Assembly (NCBI RefSeq): GCF_019578655.1 | Contig: NC_063261.1 | Span: forward strand, 9,556,446 to 9,620,445 | DNA length: 64,000 nucleotides | Direction: 5' to 3' | Source of the DNA: Ricinus communis | Lineage: Eukaryota > Streptophyta > Magnoliopsida > Malpighiales > Euphorbiaceae | Shown: positions 57,801 through 64,000 of the stretch, in pieces | Layout: each line of letters begins with the position of its first letter | How positions within the stretch are numbered: position 1 is the first letter of the stretch | Notes under the pieces: model-generated | Databases searched by the model: none | The model's input: only the letters and a program-made list of their open reading frames with translations | What the model was told of the DNA's origin: nothing | Made by a program: the position numbers and the translations under genes

Positions 57801-60800
57801 CGGAGTTATTTTCTTATATTGACAAATATATCCTTTTTATGGGGTTGTTTTCTCATATTATAAAATTAACCCATTTAAAGGTTGTTTTCTCATACTCATA
57901 AATATATAACAGTTACGAGGTGATTTCCTCAGATTCATAAATAACTCCGCATTACGGGATTGTTTTCACATATTAAAAAATTTACCCCTTCTACGAGGTT
58001 GTTTTCTTAGACTCGCAATCACACTACTTTTACGGGTTGTTTTCTCAGATTCTTAAATACACACGTTTTACGGAGTTTTTTTCTTATACTGACAAATATA
58101 CCACTTTTACGGGGTTGTTTTGTTATATTCTAAAATTACCCCATTTAAGGGGTTGTTTTCTCATACTAAAAATTATACCAAAATTACGGGGTTATTCTCT
58201 CCGATTGATAAATATCTTCATATTATGGGATTGTTTTCTAATATTTATAAATATACCCCTCTTACTGGGTTGTTATCTCATATTAAAAAATTCACCCCTT
58301 CTACGAGGCTTATTTCTTAGACTCGCAATTACACTACTTTTACGGAGTTGTTTTATGAGATTTATAAATATACATGTTTTACGAAGTTATTCTCCTATAT
58401 TGATAAATATACCACTTTTATGGGGTTATTTTCTCATACTCACAAATCTAACAAAATTACGAGGTTATTTTCTCCGATTGATAAATATCTCCGTATTACG
58501 GTGTTGTTTTCTCATTTTTATAAATTTATCCTTTCCACGAGACTGTTTCTCAGACTCGCAATTACACTACTTTTACGGGGTTATTTTCTTATATTGATAA
58601 ATATACAACTTTTGTGAGGTCGTTCTCTCATATTAAATTATTACCACTATTACAGAGTTGTTTTCTAATATTATACAATTAACCTATTTAAGGGGTTATT
58701 TTCTCATACTCACAAATATACCAAAATTACGGGGTTATTTTCTCCGATTGATAAATATTCCCTTATTACGGGGTTGTTTTCACATATTAAAAAATTTATC
58801 CTTCCTACGAGGCTATTTTTTCATATTAAAAAATTTACCCATTCTATCAGGCTGTTTTCTTTGAGTCGCAATTACACTAATTTTATGGGTTCTCTCAGAT
58901 TCATAAATATACATGTTTTACGGGGTTATTTACTAATATATATAAATATACCACTTTTACGGGGTCGTTTTCTCATATTAAATTGTTAGCACTATTATGG
59001 ACTTCTTATGTCAAATTCATAAATATACACATTTTACCGCATTATTTTCTTATTTCGACAAATATACCGCTTTTACGGAGTTGTTTTCTCATAATATAAA
59101 ATTAACCCATTTAAGTGGTTGTTTTCTCATACTCATAAATATACCAAAATTACGTGATTATTTTCTTATATTAATAAATATACCCCTTTTACAGGGTTGT
59201 TTTTTCATATTATAAAATTAACCCATTTAAGGGGTTGTTTTCTCATACTCACAAATATACCAAATTTACGGGGCTGTTTTCTCCGATTGATAAATATTCC
59301 CGTATTACGGAGTTCTTTTCTAATATTTATAAATATACCCCTCTTATGGAGTTGTCTTCTCATATTAAAAAATTCACCCCTTCTACAAGGTTGTTTTCTC
59401 AAACTCGTAATTACACTAATTTTATGGGGTTGTCTTCTCAGATTTATAAATATACATATTTTACGGGGTTATTTTTTTATATTGATAAAAATACCACTTT
59501 ACGGGGTCGTTTTCTCATATTAAATTGTTAGCACTATTATGGGGTTGTTTTCTCAAATTTATAAATATACACTTTTATGGGGTTATTTTCTTATATCGAT
59601 AGATATACCCCTTTTATGAGATTGTTTTCTCAAATTATAGAATTAATCAATTTAAGGGGTTATTTTCTCGTACTCACAAATATATCAAAATTATGGGGTT
59701 ATTTTCTCATATTAAGAAATTTACCCCTTCTATGAGGCTGTTTTCTCATATTAAAAAATGTACCCGTTATGCGAGGTTGTTTCCTTAGAATCGCAATTAC
59801 ACTAATTTTATGGGGTTGTTCTCTTATATTCATAAATATACACGTTTTACGGGGTTATTTTCTTATATTGATAAATTTACCACTTTTATGGGGTCGTTTT
59901 CTCATATTAAATTGTTAGCACTATTATAGGGTTGTTTACTCAAATTCATAAATATACACGTTTTATGGGGTTGTTTTCTCATATTATAAATATATCCCTC
60001 TTACGAGGTTATTTTCTCATATTAAAAAATTTACCCCTTCTACGAAACTGTTTTATCAGACTTGCAATTACACTACTTTTACGGGGTTATTTTCTCCGAT
60101 TTATAAATATACACGTTTTACGGGGTTATTTTCTTATTTTGACAAATATACCACTTTTACGGGGTTGTTTTCTCATACTCAGAAATATATCAAAATTACG
60201 GTGTTATCTTCTCTAATTGATAAATATCCCCGTATTACATGTTTATTTTCTAATATTTATAAATATACCCCTCTTACGGGGTTGTTTTCTCATATTAATA
60301 AATTTACCCCTTCTGCGAGGCTGTTTTCTCAGACTCGTAATTATACTACTTTTACGCGGTTGTTTTCTCAAATTTATAAATATACACGTTTTCAGGGTTA
60401 TTTTCCTATATTGATAAATATACCACTTTTACGGGGCCGTTTTCTCATATTAAATTGTTAGCACTATTATGCGGATGTTTTCTCAAATTTATAAATACAT
60501 ATTTTATGGGGTTATTTTCTTATATCGACAAATATACCTCGTTTACAGGATTATTTTCTCATATTATAGAATTAACCCATTTAACGGGTTATTTTCTCAT
60601 ACAAATATGCCAAAATTATGGAGTTATTTTCTCTGATTGATAAATATCTTCATATTACGGGATTGTTTTCACATATTAAAAAATTTACCCCTTCTATGAG
60701 GTTGTTTTCTTATATTAAAAAATTTACCCGTCATACGAGGCTAGTTTCTTAGAGTCGCAATTACACTAATGTTATGGGGTTGTTCTCTTAGATTCATAAA

Positions 60801-63244
60801 TATACACACTTTATAGTGTTATTTACTTATATTGATAAATATAGCACTTTTACGGGATCATTTTCTCATATTAAAGTTTTAGCACTATTATGGGGTTGTT
60901 TTTTTAAATTCATAAATATACACGTTTTACGAAGTTATATTCTTATATTGACAAATATACCCCTTTTACAGGGTTGTTTTCTCATATTATAAAATTAACC
61001 CATTTAAGGTGTTGTTTTCTCATACTCACAAATATACCAAAATTACGGGGTTATTTTCTCCGATTGATAAATATTCCCGTATTACGCGGTTGTTTTCACA
61101 TATTAAAAAATTGCCCCCTTCTATGAGACTGTTTCCTCATATTAAAAAAATTACCCATTCTACGAGACTGTTTTCTTAGAGTCGCAATTACACTAGTTTT
61201 ATGGGGTTGTTCTCTCAAATTCATAAATATACACGTTTTACTAGGTTATTTTCTTACATTGATAAATATACCACTTTTACGGGGTTATTTTCTCATATTA
61301 AATTATTAGCCCTATTTTGGGGTTCTTTTCTCAAATTCATAAATATATACGTTTTATGGGGTTATTTTCTTATATTTACAAATATACCCCTTTTACGGGT
61401 TGTTTTCTCATATTAGAAAATTAATACGTTTAAGAGGTTATTTTCTCATACTCGCAAATATACCAAAATTACGGGGTTATTTTTTCCGATTGATAAATAT
61501 CTCCATATTATGGGGTTGTTTTCTCATATTAAAAAATTTACCCCTTCTACGAGGTTGTTTTCTCACACTCGCAATTGCACTACTTCTACGGGATTATTTT
61601 CTTAGATTCATAAATATACACGTTTTATGGGGTTATTCTCTTTTATAGATAAATATACCACTTTTACTGAGTTGTTTTCTTATATTAAATTATTAGCACT
61701 ATTATAGGTTATTTTCTTAAATTCATAAATACACACGTTTTACGAGATTATTCTCTTATACTGACAAATATACCACTTTTACGGGGTTATTTTCTCATAT
61801 TATAAAATTAACTCATTTAAGGGGTTGTTTTTTCATACTCACAAATATCTCAAAATTATGGGGTTATTTTCTCCAATTGATATATATCCCGTATTACAAG
61901 GTTGTTTTCTAATATTTATAAATGTACCCCTCTTACGGGGTTGTTTTCTCATATTAAAAAATTTACCCCTTCCACGATGCTATTTTCTTAGACTCACAAT
62001 TACACTACTTTTATGGAGTTATTTTCTCAAATTTATAAATATACACGTTTTACGGAGTTATATTCTTATATTGATAAATATACCACTTACACGGAGTCGT
62101 TTTCTCATATTAAATTATTACCACTATTATGGGGTTGTTTTCTCAAATTTATAAATATATACGTTTTACAGGGTCGACAAATATACCCCTTTTACGGGAT
62201 TGTTTTCTCATATTACAAAATTAACCCATTTAAGAGATTGTTTTCACGTTTTCTCATAAATATACACGTTTTACTGGGTTTCTTTATATCGTCAAATATA
62301 TCCCTTTTATGGGGTTGTTTTCTCATATTCTAAAATTACTCAATTTAAGGGGTTGTTTTCTCATACTCACAAATATACCAAAATTATACGGGGTCATTTT
62401 CTCCGATTAATAAATATCCCCGTATTACGTGGTTGTTTTCTAATATTTATAAATATACCGCTTTTACGGGATTGTTTTCTCATTTTAAAAAATTTATCCT
62501 TTCTACAGGACTGTTTTCTCATTTAAAAAATTTACCCGTTTTACGAGGCTATTTTCTCAGACTCGTAATTACACTACTTTTACGGGATTGTTTTCTCATA
62601 TTCATAGTTTTACGGGGTTATTTTCTTATATTGACAAATATACCACTTTTACGGGGTCGTTTTCTCATATTAAATCAATACCAATATTATAGGGTTGTTT
62701 TCTCAAATTTTTAAATATACACATCTTACGGGGTTGTTTTCTCATATTATAAAATTAACCCATTTAAGGCGTTATCTACTAAAAGAATATATCAAAATTA
62801 CGGGGTTATTTTCTCATATTAAAAAATTCACCCCTTCTACGAGGTTGTTTTCTCAGACTCGCAATTACACTACTTTTAAGGGGTTGTTTTCTCAACTTCA
62901 TAAATATACACGTTTTACAGGTTATTTTCTTATATTGATAAATATACCATTTTTACGGGGTCGTTTTCTCATATTAAATTCTTAGCACTATTATGGGGTT
63001 GTTTTTGTCAAATTTATAAATATACACATTTTACGGGGTTATGTTCTTATATCGACAAATATACCCCTTTTACGGGGTTGTTTTCTCATATTATAAAATT
63101 AACTCATTTGAGAGGTTATTTTCTTATACTCACATATATACCAAAATTACGGGGTTATTTTCTCCGATTAAAAAATATCTTCGTATTACAGGGTTGTTTA
63201 CTCATATTAAAACATTTACCCCTTCTACGATGTTGTTCTCTCAG
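54847..63244. repeat. satellite array, right block: 39-bp units, up to 11-unit higher-order repeat
   Basis: Continuation of the array interrupted by the element at 49,470; the split unit resumes with TACACGTTTTAC. The TTATAAAATTAACCC-type unit recurs near 60,564, 60,987, 61,412, 61,800 and 62,213, spacings of 423, 425, 388 and 413 bp, which fits an 11-unit (about 429 bp) period with occasional lost units. Units differ from each other by more than the same unit type differs between periods, the definition of higher-order structure. Extends at least to 63,244. Confidence 0.92.
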
Positions 63245-64000
63245 TGTCACGACCCCACCCGTGGGCCCGTGACCGGCACTAGGGAATGGGTAGGCTTAAG
63301 GCCACCGAAACCCGTAGTAAGCCTGACACTCACTGATTTAAACAAATCTCATCTCAAATTAATATTATTAAAACCACAAATTATCGTAATAGCTACATTC
63401 TACATAAATACTTGATGCGGAAAAACTAGGCGAGACTCGAAACTCGGAAAATTTACAAATCGATACATCTACTATTACTACTCACGGAGAATCTAAGATT
63501 TACCAATTTACATACCAAATCAAATACATCACCCGATGATGAAGGAGTCGGATTCTTTGAATAAGAGTCGCGGGAGAACTAACGGTCGAATCCGAAAAAA
63601 AAAATGGAGACTCGGGTCTAGAGTGAGTTAAAATCAAATAATCTAGGGACTATTGCTTCTTCTCGGAAAACATAGATTATTCAAATCAGTATATCAAACC
63701 ATACTATAATCATACCCTACTATTTCCTTCACATAAAATATTAATCATTTGAATCAAAATATCAACCATGCACGTAAATACAAATCACATTATAATCAAA
63801 TACCATAATAAATAAATAAATAAAAATATATATTTACTTTTACGGGACGAGTGGCTCGGTAGAACCCTAAACCCCAAAATCTAGTAGCCATTCGGCTCTC
63901 TTAATCCAATAAGGTAGCCCGAGAGCAATGCTCGACCAGGGACCTTACCTCCACCGGTCACTTAAATATCCAAATAAGAAATCTAGTAGCCATTCGGCTC
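63245..64000 (-). repeat. LTR terminus of a second long-LTR element, cut by window end
   Basis: Begins TGTCACGACCCCACCCG in a satellite unit (after CTCAG) and follows 49,470 closely for about 390 bp, then diverges from about 63,640, so it is a related subfamily. The CTCGACCAGGGACCTTACCTCC motif recurs at about 63,930. A block with CTAGTAGCCATTCGGCTC is repeated at 63,882 and 63,983. Whether this is a whole element cannot be told. Confidence 0.8.

Noticed and set aside
46341..63244. CRISPR-like alternation of conserved boxes and variable spacers
   Set aside because: The variable halves themselves recur in a fixed order, units are head to tail at 39 bp, the context is plant retroelements, and no cas gene is present.
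54691..63415. The same kind of repeat-protein readings in the right satellite block, including a 230-codon one starting in an LTR
   Set aside because: Explained by the satellite period and by chance fusion with the LTR edge.

Overview
This window looks like repeat-rich plant nuclear DNA, most likely eudicot pericentromeric or other constitutive heterochromatin. I see no intact host gene, no rRNA or tRNA gene and nothing prokaryotic. Almost every base can be placed in a retrotransposon, a DNA-transposon derivative or a satellite array. The evidence is plant-type Ty3/gypsy polyproteins of the Tat (Ogre/Retand-like) and chromovirus (Tekay/Del-like and Reina-like) groups, initiator-Met-tRNA primer sites, a Cassandra-like element carrying 5S rRNA sequence, and premature stops that are mostly C-to-T changes, as expected of methylated, silenced DNA. 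The species cannot be named from the sequence.

Layout. 1-6,455: plus-strand Tat element A (protease, reverse transcriptase, two RNase H regions, integrase), followed by an antisense gene (4,901-6,233, minus) resembling DUF7745/plant-mobile-domain proteins. 6,456-22,323: minus-strand Tat element B, split in its RT by a 2.15 kb LTR (8,112-19,985), which is itself split by a nearly complete 9.7 kb Tekay-like chromovirus (8,454-18,167, perfect 5-bp target duplication AGTCT). 22,324-28,080: pieces of the same 2.2 kb LTR family in both orientations. One plus-strand copy (22,956-27,050) contains a CACTA-like non-autonomous transposon (24,961-26,826), which contains a tandem Cassandra-like array (25,127-25,941). 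28,080-37,843: minus-strand Tat element C with a 1.05 kb tandem duplication of its RNase H region, interrupted by a degenerate Reina-like element D (30,361-36,976). 37,844-39,297: unassigned, possibly a decayed intron-containing gene fragment. 39,298-46,340: minus-strand Tat element E with its antisense gene on the plus strand (39,298-40,793), a solo LTR (41,670-43,899) inside integrase, and a Ty1/copia integrase fragment replacing the core of the RT. 46,341-63,244: a satellite of 39-bp units arranged in higher-order repeats of about 8 to 11 units, split by a non-autonomous LTR element (49,470-54,846). 63,245-64,000: the start of a second LTR of that family.

Relations. The nesting gives a relative history: Tat bodies are oldest, their LTR family inserted into them repeatedly, then the chromovirus, CACTA and Cassandra insertions followed, while the long-LTR family invaded the satellite. 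The chromovirus is the best preserved element but has three in-frame stops, one frame change and a lost catalytic Asp in its RT. The most unusual items are the intron-bearing antisense gene shared by two Tat copies, the higher-order satellite, the copia/gypsy chimera, and an LTR element whose two outer ends are both copies of the same LTR terminus.
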